Below are positions 37,858 to 46,224 of a stretch of DNA of 64,000 nt, one piece after another. The notes under the pieces are model-generated. The model was not told the origin of the DNA, made no database searches, and saw nothing but the letters and a program-made list of their open reading frames with translations. The stretch is from Lentilactobacillus parabuchneri DSM 5707 = NBRC 107865 (GTDB lineage Bacteria; Bacillota; Bacilli; Lactobacillales; Lactobacillaceae): positions 1 to 64,000 of the forward strand of contig NZ_AZGK01000007.1 of NCBI RefSeq assembly GCF_001435315.1, in the 5' to 3' direction. The position numbers and the translations under genes are program-made. Positions within the stretch are counted from its first letter, which is position 1; every line of letters begins with the position of its first letter.

Positions 37858-38637
37858 CTATTTACTTACAATTGTAAGAATGTCTCGATGTGCATTTCGT
37901 GTTGCTAACAATACTGGAGTTGATGATAACACATTTAAACGTTGTCCGTCAATAGTTGTCATCTTTAAGCCGGCTGCCTCGCAGAGAATTCTCCCTGCAC
38001 CAAAGTCCCACGGCTTAAGGTAGGAAATATATCCTACCAGTTCACCTCGGAGAACCGAGACGATATCAATACCAGCACTTCCATAAATGCGCATCCCCAG
38101 TGACTGTTGGGCGATGTCCACCATATTATAATCATTGTGTAAGACCATCGGCCCGCTTAGGCCAATGAGTCCCTCTCTGAGCGGGGTGTCGACGATCTCT
38201 GGTAATGGATGCCCATTGTCGAAAACACCCAGGTCAGGGCCGCCTGAAAGCAAGTGTTTGCCAATTACATCCATTACGTATCCCAAAACGCCCTTACCGT
38301 CCTCATACAAGGCAACCATGATTGCAAAATGATTTCGTTGTTTAACAAAATTCATCGTGCCATCAATTGGGTCAATAATCCAGATTTTTCCGTCAGTTGA
38401 GTCAACTTTGTCGCCAAAGCCCTCTTCTCCAAGAATTTTGGCGTCCGGATCGAATTCACGAATCTTACCGACCAAAAACTTTTCATTTTGCTTATCAATG
38501 TTTGTGACCAGGTCTTTACGACTAGTCTTGGTATCCACCGTCAATCGAGTATCGATTCTTCTCAAAACATTGTCACGGGATTCGTGCAGCCATCCCCTGA
38601 CTGCCTTATCGATCGTCTTCAACTCATTAATTTCCAT
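37858..38637 (-). CDS. Inositol monophosphatase family protein
   Basis: A 259-residue lithium-sensitive phosphatase fold protein. Metal-binding motifs are visible: EEGFGD near residue 73, WIIDPIDGTMNFV near 88 and KPWDFGAG near 210. Substrate could be an inositol phosphate, PAP or another sugar phosphate; lactobacilli generally lack inositol metabolism, so the true substrate is unknown. I chose ATG 38637. It overlaps the 3' end of the UPF0223 gene by 11 nt, indicating coupled expression. Confidence 0.85.
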   Translation of the reverse strand: MEINELKTIDKAVRGWLHESRDNVLRRIDTRLTVDTKTSRKDLVTNIDKQNEKFLVGKIREFDPDAKILGEEGFGDKVDSTDGKIWIIDPIDGTMNFVKQRNHFAIMVALYEDGKGVLGYVMDVIGKHLLSGGPDLGVFDNGHPLPEIVDTPLREGLIGLSGPMVLHNDYNMVDIAQQSLGMRIYGSAGIDIVSVLRGELVGYISYLKPWDFGAGRILCEAAGLKMTTIDGQRLNVLSSTPVLLATRNAHRDILTIVSK

Positions 38638-38926
38638 TATGTGCCTCACGTACCTTTAAATTAACATTTTGTTCATCCTTGGAAGCCTTAATCACTTGAT
38701 AGGCGTTATATCCGGAGCGTTCCTCGAAGGCTGACTCCAGTTGCTTTTGTTCCATTTTACTCGGAACAATTTTTTGGAAACGCCGATAAGCCTCTAAAAA
38801 TTCTGAACGTTCAATCCCACTTGACTGCTCATAAGCTTGTTCAATTGTTTGAAAGAAGTTGACGAGATCGATAATTTCATCAACACTTAGCCCATCAATT
38901 AGGGGGTACTCATACCCATCAGCCAT
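38627..38926 (-). CDS. UPF0223 family protein
   Basis: A 99-residue protein beginning MADGYEYPLIDGLSVDEI, characteristic of UPF0223 (YktA-like) helical proteins of unknown function. GTGGAG lies just before the ATG at 38926. A TATAAT -10 at 38960-38965 lies inside the longer open frame that extends to 39022, which argues that the shorter protein is real. The pairing with an inositol-phosphatase family gene is conserved in Firmicutes. Confidence 0.82.
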   Translation of the reverse strand: MADGYEYPLIDGLSVDEIIDLVNFFQTIEQAYEQSSGIERSEFLEAYRRFQKIVPSKMEQKQLESAFEERSGYNAYQVIKASKDEQNVNLKVREAHNGN

Positions 38927-39080
38927 ATTCTCCACTCCGATCACGACTATGTTGCCTTTATTATATGATACATCTGAAGTTTGTGAAACCGAAAAGTTTT
39001 TGTTTCTGATGAACGCCGGCATTTATGAGGCACTAATTCTCAGCAAGTCCTGTTGCAGCCAGTTCCAATCCCGATAGCAT

Positions 39081-39123
39081 CAAGAAAAGGCACCCGTGAC
39101 AACAATTCATCACAGGTACCTTC
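39081..39123 (-). terminator. Terminator of the pdh operon
   Basis: On the minus strand AAGGTACCTGTGA pairs with TCACGGGTGCCTT followed by TTCTT. Confidence 0.7.
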
Positions 39124-39162
39124 TTTGATGCGCTAAGACCACTAGAGTCTCTTTGCGATATT

Positions 39163-40587
39163 TTAAATGTGGGTTGGGAATCCTAAACCAACATCTGCAG
39201 CTTCTTGAACTGGTTCGCTCAAGGTTGGGTGTGGATGAATGGTAAGGGCAATGTCTTCAACATTCATGTGACTGTTGACTGCCAAACTAAGTTCAGCAAC
39301 CAAATCACTTGCACCAGGACCAACAATTTCGCCACCAACGATTGTTTTATCGTCTTTGGTGAAAATCAAACGAACAAATCCATCAGCTTCGTCCAATGAT
39401 ACGGCACGAGCATTACCAGCAAATGGGAACTTCGAAGTCGACACTTCGATATCCTTATCTTTGGCTTGAGCTTGAGTCATACCAACGACAGCAATTTCTG
39501 GGTCTGAGAAGCAGACTGCAGGAACGCCAACATAATCGTTAGCAGTGTTTTCACCGGAAATAGCACCGGCAGCAACCTTGCCTTGGAAGAAGGCTTTATG
39601 AGCCAATGCAGGACCCGAAGCAATATCTCCAATTGCGAAGATATGTGGTGAATCAGTTCTGCCTTGGATATCAGTTTGAACAATTCCATGATCGTCGAGC
39701 TTAACCTTAGTATATTCAAGGCCAAGGTCGTCAGTATTTGGCCGACGTCCAACGGTTACCATGCAGTAGTCAGCTTTGATGGTTGTTTGTTTGCCATCTT
39801 CTTCGTACGTTACGGAAACGCTATTGTCATCTTGACTTGAAGAAATTGCTTTGGCACTGGTATGAATATCAACGCCCTTCTTCTTCAAGTTCTTAACAAC
39901 CAATGAAACCATATCTTTGGTGAATCCATTCAAGATGGAATCCAAGCCTTCGATGATTGTAACGTGAGAACCTAAGTTAGCATATGCACCAGCTAATTCG
40001 GTACCAACGTAGCCACCACCAATAACAACGAATTCTTTGGGAATTTCCGGTAAGTTCAAGCCACCGGTTGAGTCAATTACTCGGCCGTCAAACTTGAATC
40101 CAGGAATTTCAATTGGATGTGATCCACTGGCAATAATTAAGTTGTCGAACTGAATGGTCGTTCCAGTATCAGCACTCATGAATTGTTGTGGCCCTGTCGG
40201 CATAACTCGAAGTTGAGTATCGCTATCCAGAACAGCTTCACCATGAATTACTTCAACCTTGTGCTTGTTCAGCAGCATCTTAACACCGCTTGTCATACGG
40301 TCAACAACTTTCTTTTGCTTCCACTCTTGGGTTTTGGCAAAATCAATTGTTGCGGGTTGTGTTGTAATGCCATAGGTCGATGCGTCGTTTGCTTCTACCA
40401 AACGATGTCCAGCAGCGATCAAAGCTTTGGATGGAACACAACCAACGTTTAAACAAACACCGCCAAGTGTCTCTGATTTTTCAATCAGTGTAACTTTTTG
40501 TCCTAATTCGGAGGCACGGATTGCGGCAACGTAGCCACCAGGGCCAGCTCCGATAATTACTGTTTCTTTCTTTTCAACATCAGCCAT
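39163..40587 (-). CDS. pdhD: Dihydrolipoyl dehydrogenase (E3)
   Basis: A 474-residue FAD flavoprotein reoxidising dihydrolipoamide with NAD+. FAD motif IIGAGPGGYVAA, redox-active Cys45/Cys50 in GGVCLNVGCVPSK, NAD motif GGGYVGTELA, and the C-terminal HPHPTLSE with the catalytic His are intact. It ends the pdhABCD operon and lies 7 nt after pdhC. Confidence 0.97.
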   Translation of the reverse strand: MADVEKKETVIIGAGPGGYVAAIRASELGQKVTLIEKSETLGGVCLNVGCVPSKALIAAGHRLVEANDASTYGITTQPATIDFAKTQEWKQKKVVDRMTSGVKMLLNKHKVEVIHGEAVLDSDTQLRVMPTGPQQFMSADTGTTIQFDNLIIASGSHPIEIPGFKFDGRVIDSTGGLNLPEIPKEFVVIGGGYVGTELAGAYANLGSHVTIIEGLDSILNGFTKDMVSLVVKNLKKKGVDIHTSAKAISSSQDDNSVSVTYEEDGKQTTIKADYCMVTVGRRPNTDDLGLEYTKVKLDDHGIVQTDIQGRTDSPHIFAIGDIASGPALAHKAFFQGKVAAGAISGENTANDYVGVPAVCFSDPEIAVVGMTQAQAKDKDIEVSTSKFPFAGNARAVSLDEADGFVRLIFTKDDKTIVGGEIVGPGASDLVAELSLAVNSHMNVEDIALTIHPHPTLSEPVQEAADVGLGFPTHI

Positions 40588-40594
40588 TATTCGA

Positions 40595-41941
40595 TCATCC
40601 TTCCATCAACAGCATAGCTGGATCATGAAGCAATTGATTCATGTAGTTCAATGCGTTTTGTGCAAGGGCACCATCAATTAATCTGTGGTCATAGCTCAAT
40701 GAAAGTTTCAACATGTTACCAACTTTGATTTCGCCATCTTCTGGATCAACGTATGGTTCCTTGGCAATCTTACCAACACCTAAGATAGCAACTTCTGGTT
40801 GGTTGATAACTGGAGTGAACCAGCCACCACCGATTGAACCAACGTTACTAATGGTAATGGAGCCGCCCTTCATTGTATCTGGGCCAAGCTTGTTATCATA
40901 TGCGGCTTGGGTATTTTCAGTGATTTCCTTGGCAATTTCAAACATACCCTTGGAGTCGGCATTCTTAATGTTTGGTACATACAAGCCATGATCAGTGTTA
41001 GTTGCAATACCAACATTGAAGTAGTGCTTGTAAACGATTTCTTGAGTCGTGTCATCAATTGATGCGTTGAATTCAGGATATTTCTTCATTACGGCAACCA
41101 ATGCCTTTACGATGTAAGGCAGGAATGTCAAATGAATATCTTGATCTGCAGCGGCTTGCTTGTACTTCTTACGGTTTGCCATCAAAGCACTAACTTCAAC
41201 GTCATCAAATGAGGTTACGTGAGGGGCAATATCTTTGGATGTCCGCATGGACTTCGCAATGATTTTACGCATTGGAGACATTGGTTCACGTGTCTCAAGA
41301 TCAGGCTGGTCAGACTTCCAAGCTTTAATTGCTTGACCAGCAGCCTTAGCTTCGCCAGCAGGTGCGGCAGCGGCAGCAGCTGGAGCTGCGGCTGGTGCTG
41401 CAGGTGCAGCAGCTGGATTGAAGTTATCAATATCAGCCTTGGTGATTTGACCATGGTTTCCTGTTGCGGGAACCGCGGTAATATCAACGCCTTTGTCACG
41501 TGCGTATTGACGTACGGAAGGCATTGCTTTGATAATTGCGTTTGGATTTGAAGCAGCCGGTGGTGCTGTTACTGCTGCAGGAGCAGGTGCAGCCGGAGCA
41601 GCAGGTGCTGGAGCTGCGGCTGGTGCTGGTGCGGCAGCTGGAGCAGGTGCAGCTTCTTCTTTTGGTGCTGCAGCAGGCGCAGCATCGTCTGGTGAATCAG
41701 GAGAACCATCATCAATGACAACTAAAACGTCGCCTTTTTCAGCGGTTTCCCCCTCCTGCTTTTCAATACTCTTAATGGTTCCGGCAACTGGAGATGGCAT
41801 TTCTTGGACAGACTTGTCGTTTTGAATTTCTACTAACGGATCGTCTTCCTTGACCACATCGCCAACCTTAACGTCCCAGGTCGCGATTTCACCTTCAGTA
41901 ATACCTTCTCCCATTTCTGGTAGTTTAAACTTATAAGCCAT
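40595..41941 (-). CDS. pdhC: Dihydrolipoyllysine acetyltransferase (E2) of pyruvate dehydrogenase
   Basis: A 448-residue E2 core protein with a single lipoyl domain (Lys43 in QNDKSVQEM), an Ala/Pro-rich flexible linker (about 90-137), a peripheral subunit-binding domain (about 140-175, [12 protein letters not shown]), a second Ala-rich linker, and the catalytic domain with His419/Asp423 in DHRLIDG. It transfers acetyl groups from lipoate to CoA. The linker DNA is internally repetitive. Confidence 0.96.
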   Translation of the reverse strand: MAYKFKLPEMGEGITEGEIATWDVKVGDVVKEDDPLVEIQNDKSVQEMPSPVAGTIKSIEKQEGETAEKGDVLVVIDDGSPDSPDDAAPAAAPKEEAAPAPAAAPAPAAAPAPAAPAAPAPAAVTAPPAASNPNAIIKAMPSVRQYARDKGVDITAVPATGNHGQITKADIDNFNPAAAPAAPAAAPAAAAAAPAGEAKAAGQAIKAWKSDQPDLETREPMSPMRKIIAKSMRTSKDIAPHVTSFDDVEVSALMANRKKYKQAAADQDIHLTFLPYIVKALVAVMKKYPEFNASIDDTTQEIVYKHYFNVGIATNTDHGLYVPNIKNADSKGMFEIAKEITENTQAAYDNKLGPDTMKGGSITISNVGSIGGGWFTPVINQPEVAILGVGKIAKEPYVDPEDGEIKVGNMLKLSLSYDHRLIDGALAQNALNYMNQLLHDPAMLLMEG

Positions 41942-41976
41942 GGGATCTAACTTCCTTTCTCTTAAAAATTAGAATT

Positions 41977-42954
41977 TTAGTAGTTTAAGATTTCTCGTAC
42001 TTTAGCTTCAATATCATCAGCATTTGGAAGCCAGTAATTTTCAGCCATAGCGAATGGGAAGATACTGTCAGGTGCGGCAACACGGCCGATTGGTGCATCC
42101 AATGACATAATGTCTTTTTCAGCAATGTCTGCAGCAACTTTAGCGCCGGCACCGGTCATCTTCTGTGCTTCTTGTGCGATCACTACTTTATGAGTCTTGT
42201 CGATTGAAGCGAAGATTGTTTCATCATCAATTGGTGATAATGAACGTAAATCGATCACTTCAACTGAGATGTTCTCTTTTTCTAATTTATCAGCTACTTT
42301 GAGTGCTTCGTTAACTTCGGCACTGTAAGCAACAACGGTAATGTCAGATCCTTCGCGAACAACGTTAGCCTTGTCTAGCGGAACAGTGTAGTGGCCATCT
42401 GGGACTTCATCCTTCATTGAACGATAAAGCTTCAGGTTTTCCATGAATAGAACCGGGTCGTTGTTTTCAACGGCTGAGATAACCATTCCTTTGGCGTCAT
42501 ATGGGTTGGCAGGCGTTACAACACGTAATCCTGGGATACCTACGAACAAGCCTTCCATTGAGTCCCCGTGAAGTTCAGCGGTATGAGTACCACCACCAAA
42601 TGGGGTTCTGATCGTGATTGGCATTGAAACATCACCTGAGAAACGGAATCGGTTACGTGACATTTGACCGCCAATTGAATCTACAGCTTCCATTGTGAAT
42701 CCCATGAATTGAATTTCCGGGATTGGACGCCAGCCAGTCAATGCAAGACCGATTGACATTCCTAAAATTCCTGATTCTGCAAGTGGGGTATCGAATACTC
42801 GATCTTCACCATATTTGTCTTGCAGTCCTTCAGTGGTACGGAACACACCACCGTTTTTACCAACATCTTCACCAAAAATAAGAGTCTTCGGATCGTCTTG
42901 TAATACTTGGTCAAGTCCGTTGGTAATTGCTTTAATATATGTCATTTTAGCCAT
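41977..42954 (-). CDS. pdhB: Pyruvate dehydrogenase E1 component, beta subunit
   Basis: A 325-residue subunit forming the heterotetrameric thiamine-diphosphate E1 with PdhA. Family sequences include FGEDVGKNGGVFRTTEGL, the conserved FDTPLAESGI and HTAELHGDSMEGLF. Separated from pdhA by only 2 nt and from pdhC by 35 nt, so the operon order is A-B-C-D. The complex makes acetyl-CoA from pyruvate. Confidence 0.96.
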   Translation of the reverse strand: MAKMTYIKAITNGLDQVLQDDPKTLIFGEDVGKNGGVFRTTEGLQDKYGEDRVFDTPLAESGILGMSIGLALTGWRPIPEIQFMGFTMEAVDSIGGQMSRNRFRFSGDVSMPITIRTPFGGGTHTAELHGDSMEGLFVGIPGLRVVTPANPYDAKGMVISAVENNDPVLFMENLKLYRSMKDEVPDGHYTVPLDKANVVREGSDITVVAYSAEVNEALKVADKLEKENISVEVIDLRSLSPIDDETIFASIDKTHKVVIAQEAQKMTGAGAKVAADIAEKDIMSLDAPIGRVAAPDSIFPFAMAENYWLPNADDIEAKVREILNY

Positions 42955-42956
42955 GA

Positions 42957-44078
42957 TTACTTCGACTCCTTTGCTTCGAATTTCTTAATGTCATCTGCAA
43001 CATCTGGGGTAGGAACTTCAAATGTGTGCTTCAAGAAGTCACTAACCTTTTGAGTAGGAGCAGCTTCAGCTTCCTTCATTGCATCTTTGAATTCGTCCTT
43101 GTATTGAGCGACTAATTTGTCTTCTTTGTCTTGATCCCAAAGTTTCTTCTCAGTCAGGACTTTTCTCAAACGAATTAATGGGTCTCGGTCAAACCATGGT
43201 TTTTCTTCTTCCTTAGTACGGTAACGACTAGGATCATCACCAGCGGAACTGTGGGCACCGAAACGATAAGTCAATGTTTCAACTAATGCTGGACCATTGC
43301 CTGCAGTTACGAAGTCACGAGCTTCTTTTGCAACCAGGTATGTTGCAAGAATATCCATTCCATCAACTTGAACACCTGGAACACCGGAAGCAACACCCTT
43401 TTGAGCAAGGGTTTCAGCAGCAGTCTGAGTCTTACGTGGAACTGAAATTGCCCAGCCGTTGTTTTGAACGAAGAATACTTCTGGAGCTTGGAATGAACTG
43501 GCAAAGTTGATTCCTTCATAGAAGTCACCCTGTGAAGTACCACCATCACCGGTAAATGTGTAAGCAATGGTATCCTTCTCACCATTCTTCTTAATTCCCA
43601 ATGCGGCACCTGCTGATTGAACGTATTGGGCACCAATAATAATTTGTGGAATAAATGCACGTACACCGCGTCGTACGAAGTCATAAGCCTGATAGTGACC
43701 CTTTGACCATAAGTAACCCTCTTTAACGGTTGCACCGTGTTGGATTAATTGTGGAAGATCACGATATGCTGGGAATAGGTAGTCTTGTTTCTTCATTGCG
43801 TGTTCGATCCCCATTTCTGAGGCCTCTTCACCGAAAGTTGGAGCATAGAAACCTAATCGACCCTGACGCGAAAAGTTCATTGTTTGTTCATGCAATGCAC
43901 GTTCCCAAACCATCTTTTCCATCAGTGTAACTAGTTCGTCATCACTGAACCGGTCAAATAATTCTTGATTTACTATTTTACCGCTTTCATCAATAACTTG
44001 AACTGGTTTCTTAAATGGATCGCTCATCGTTGATTTGATTTTGGCAAAATCAACAACATGCTTACTCTTTGCTGCCAT
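42957..44078 (-). CDS. pdhA: Pyruvate dehydrogenase E1 component, alpha subunit
   Basis: A 373-residue TPP-binding subunit. The TPP/Mg motif GDGGTSQGDFYEGINFA ending in NNGWAIS is near residue 175-220, and the phosphorylation-loop-like RFGAHSSAGDDPSRY is present. I chose ATG 44078 with GGAAAG about 8 nt upstream. First gene of pdhABCD. A promoter at 44150-44178 and a cre-like site further upstream suggest control by carbon source. Confidence 0.96.
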   Translation of the reverse strand: MAAKSKHVVDFAKIKSTMSDPFKKPVQVIDESGKIVNQELFDRFSDDELVTLMEKMVWERALHEQTMNFSRQGRLGFYAPTFGEEASEMGIEHAMKKQDYLFPAYRDLPQLIQHGATVKEGYLWSKGHYQAYDFVRRGVRAFIPQIIIGAQYVQSAGAALGIKKNGEKDTIAYTFTGDGGTSQGDFYEGINFASSFQAPEVFFVQNNGWAISVPRKTQTAAETLAQKGVASGVPGVQVDGMDILATYLVAKEARDFVTAGNGPALVETLTYRFGAHSSAGDDPSRYRTKEEEKPWFDRDPLIRLRKVLTEKKLWDQDKEDKLVAQYKDEFKDAMKEAEAAPTQKVSDFLKHTFEVPTPDVADDIKKFEAKESK

Positions 44079-44149
44079 AGATAACACTTTCCTTTCCTAA
44101 AAAGCTAGACTTGTGATGTACAAACAGATCACTTCTAAACCACAACTCA

Positions 44150-44178
44150 AATTTAGCATTTTTCAGCTCCGTTTGCAA
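44150..44178 (-). promoter_or_regulatory. Probable promoter of the pdh operon
   Basis: On the minus strand TTGCAA (-35), 17 nt, TAAATT (-10) preceded by TGC (extended -10). About 70 nt upstream of the pdhA ATG. Confidence 0.55.
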
Positions 44179-44240
44179 GCCCTTTCATTGCTGTGAAACC
44201 AACTTTTTTGAATTATTTTTTCTTTTTTGTAAATCAGGCT

Positions 44241-44254
44241 TGAAAACGCTTGTC
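44241..44254. promoter_or_regulatory. Candidate cre (CcpA) site between pdhA and def
   Basis: TGAAAACGCTTGTC matches the cre consensus TGWAANCGNTNNCW at every position but the last two. It lies about 100 bp upstream of the predicted pdh start point. Confidence 0.4.
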
Positions 44255-44366
44255 GCAGTAAAGTTTGTGAAATTCAGTGAAATAAAACAGGATAGTTTTT
44301 TTCTTAAATTTAAGATAGAATAGATTAGATAAGCAAATGTTAAAAATATTTTCGGAGGTCTTTGGC

Positions 44367-44933
44367 GTGTTTTTAATGAAGGATATTGTACGAGATGGAG
44401 ATCCGGTTCTCCGCAAACAAGCTCAAAAAGTAAAATTCCCACTCAGCGACCAGGATAAAAAGTTGGCCCATGACCTCATGGAATACCTTGAAGTCAGCCA
44501 GGATCCGGAACGTGGTCAAGAGTTGGGATTGCGTGCCGGCGTTGGTCTCGCCGCACCACAAGTTGGCGTCTCAGAAATGATGGCGTCCGTCTTAGTTCCA
44601 AGTGAAGATGAAAATGAAAAAGATAAACCGGTTTTCAAGGACGTGATTATCAACCCGGTTATTGTGTCGAATTCTGTTCAAAGAGGCGCCTTGACTGAGG
44701 GTGAAGGTTGTCTTTCAGTTGATAAGGACATCCCCGGATACGTTCCCCGAGCGGCCAGAATCACCTTGAAGTATCAAGACGTTGACGGAAAAGAACATCA
44801 GATCCGTCTCAAAAATTATCCGGCAATCGTTTGTCAGCATGAAATTGACCATCTGCACGGGACGTTATTTTATGACCATATCAACAAAGAGAATCCATAC
44901 GCAAAAACAGACGATGAAATATTCATCTATTAA
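44367..44933 (+). CDS. def: Peptide deformylase
   Basis: A 188-residue metallo-enzyme removing the N-formyl group from nascent proteins. Motif 1 [10 protein letters not shown], motif 2 EGCLSV and motif 3 QHEIDHLHG are intact; the insertion before motif 2 marks it as type II, as in Firmicutes. I prefer the GTG at 44367: GGAGG ends 8 nt upstream and the product begins MFLMKDIV. An ATG three codons later has the box 17 nt away. Monocistronic with a very strong terminator. Confidence 0.96.
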   Translation: MFLMKDIVRDGDPVLRKQAQKVKFPLSDQDKKLAHDLMEYLEVSQDPERGQELGLRAGVGLAAPQVGVSEMMASVLVPSEDENEKDKPVFKDVIINPVIVSNSVQRGALTEGEGCLSVDKDIPGYVPRAARITLKYQDVDGKEHQIRLKNYPAIVCQHEIDHLHGTLFYDHINKENPYAKTDDEIFIY

Positions 44934-44938
44934 CAATC

Positions 44939-44990
44939 AAAAGCGTGACCGGAAACAGCTCAGTAAGCTGTTTCCGGTCACGCTTTTTGT
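44939..44990 (+). terminator. Terminator of def
   Basis: AAAGCGTGACCGGAAACAGCT and its exact complement form a 21-bp perfect stem around CAGTA, followed by T. Confidence 0.92.
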
Positions 44991-45143
44991 TTTAAAACTA
45001 TGATTTTATTGAGCTTAGTTGAAAGTAATTGCTTTGTGAACCAACTACTAATGAACTTTTTGTAAGTAAGTGTTTATTTTTCATTTGATTTGAAAAAATC
45101 AACTTCGTGAAGAGTCGAATAAACGTCAAACTGACTTTTATTT

Positions 45144-45338
45144 TCATAACGAGGTTTTTTCATTAACGGCTGCAGGATCAGAAATATCCACCGGCATCTG
45201 GATATGAATGAATTTCGGCATTGTGGCAAGCGTAAAAATCAGCATGCCAAAAAGTATCGCAACAACCAACAATGACGACAAAAAAACAGTTGGGATCGTA
45301 TCCGATTCCAACTGCTCAGTGAAGACGCTTAAGGTCAT
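45144..45338 (-). CDS. Putative small single-pass membrane protein
   Basis: A 64-residue open frame with a convincing membrane helix (IPTVFLSSLLVVAILFGMLI) and an acidic C-terminus. It begins 23 nt inside the end of the upstream gene (45316-45810) and lacks a clear ribosome binding site, so it may be translationally coupled, or start at an internal TTG. Helix-plus-polar-tail composition makes chance unlikely, but no family is recognised. Confidence 0.45.
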   Translation of the reverse strand: MTLSVFTEQLESDTIPTVFLSSLLVVAILFGMLIFTLATMPKFIHIQMPVDISDPAAVNEKTSL

Positions 45339-45810
45339 CCACGTATTCGATTGTGGTGGTATTGATCAAATAGGCCACGTCAAAGTGAACCCGATCGTCA
45401 AGCTGCCACATGTCGGTCACAATAAATGCCGGCCGATCCGCCTGGTCTGTGTGCGCGTGCATGTGGTGAGCGTCACCATACTCAGCCAACGCATCCGCCA
45501 ATGCCTGCTTGAACACCGGAATGGAATCGGTGACTTTATTAAACGGCAAATGGTATTCGAAGGCCATGACGCCCCTGCCCCAGACTTCAGCAATGTCTTC
45601 TGATTTAAAGTCGCTTTCATCAAATGGTAATAAGCTTTTTTGATCAACCAACTTATTAATAGAAGTTTTAACTGCTTCATTTGCAATCCGCTGTGCTAAT
45701 GCGAGCCGTTTTCTGCCTGGCCTGGTCACAAATAAGTAATGGATCAGGTTATAAACAGCAAAGGCTGCAATTAGACCAATAATGATTTGAATAATTAAGT
45801 CAATGTTCAT
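45316..45810 (-). CDS. Hypothetical membrane-anchored protein, 164 residues
   Basis: Not recognised. An N-terminal hydrophobic segment (about residues 4-22) is followed by a basic stretch (RPGRKRLALAQRI) and a soluble domain of about 130 residues with several His/Asp/Trp residues (HHMHAHTDQADRP). I chose ATG 45810 with GGGG 8 nt upstream. It is divergent from rpoY and overlaps the small membrane ORF downstream. The basic residues after the helix predict a cytoplasmic domain. Confidence 0.65.
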   Translation of the reverse strand: MNIDLIIQIIIGLIAAFAVYNLIHYLFVTRPGRKRLALAQRIANEAVKTSINKLVDQKSLLPFDESDFKSEDIAEVWGRGVMAFEYHLPFNKVTDSIPVFKQALADALAEYGDAHHMHAHTDQADRPAFIVTDMWQLDDRVHFDVAYLINTTTIEYVDDLKRLH

Positions 45811-45895
45811 AACGGGACCCCATTTCATTTCATTAATTCAATTTTACCATGCATTCGCGATTGTCGATTACTTTCGCGTTTATATACTTATTTTT

Positions 45896-45937
45896 TATAA
45901 TATGGTAAAATGTTGTTATTAGTTGTGTTTTCACAAC
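45896..45937 (+). promoter_or_regulatory. Promoter and leader hairpin of rpoY-rnjA
   Basis: Two -10 candidates are seen: TATAAT (45896-45901) and TAAAAT (45906-45911, extended by TGG). A perfect hairpin GTTGTG-TTTT-CACAAC (45922-45937) would lie at the transcript 5' end, followed by an untranslated leader of about 65 nt. Confidence 0.45.
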
Positions 45938-46002
45938 CACTTGTCCGTAAGGAAACCTCGAGTTTCTGCAAAAAAATTAATGGATTTTAAAGGAGTTTTT
46001 TT

Positions 46003-46224
46003 ATGATTTGGAAGGTTTTATATCAACCCAGCAAGAAACAAAGTCCTCGCCGGGAAACAACGCTGTCACTCTATGTCGAGGCCGACACCGAAGTTGAAGC
46101 GCACGCACTCGTAGAAGACAATACCGATTACGAGATTGAGTTCATCGAACCCTTACAGGGTGAACACTTAGCGTACGAACAAAAAGATCCTGATTTCAAA
46201 ATAACGGAGTTTAATACTAAATGA
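46003..46224 (+). CDS. rpoY: RNA polymerase epsilon subunit
   Basis: A 73-residue protein of the RpoY (DUF1447, YkzG) family, a small accessory subunit of Firmicutes RNA polymerase. The sequence begins [19 protein letters not shown] and ends ITEFNTK, typical of the family. AAAGGAG precedes the ATG. Its stop overlaps the rnjA ATG by 4 nt, the conserved rpoY-rnjA arrangement linking RNA synthesis and decay. Confidence 0.93.
   Translation: MIWKVLYQPSKKQSPRRETTLSLYVEADTEVEAHALVEDNTDYEIEFIEPLQGEHLAYEQKDPDFKITEFNTK

Noticed and set aside
41529-41825. Plus-strand open frame rich in Ala/Gly opposite pdhC
   Set aside because: It mirrors the Ala/Pro linker and lipoyl region of pdhC on the other strand; no ribosome binding site and composition follows from the repeats.
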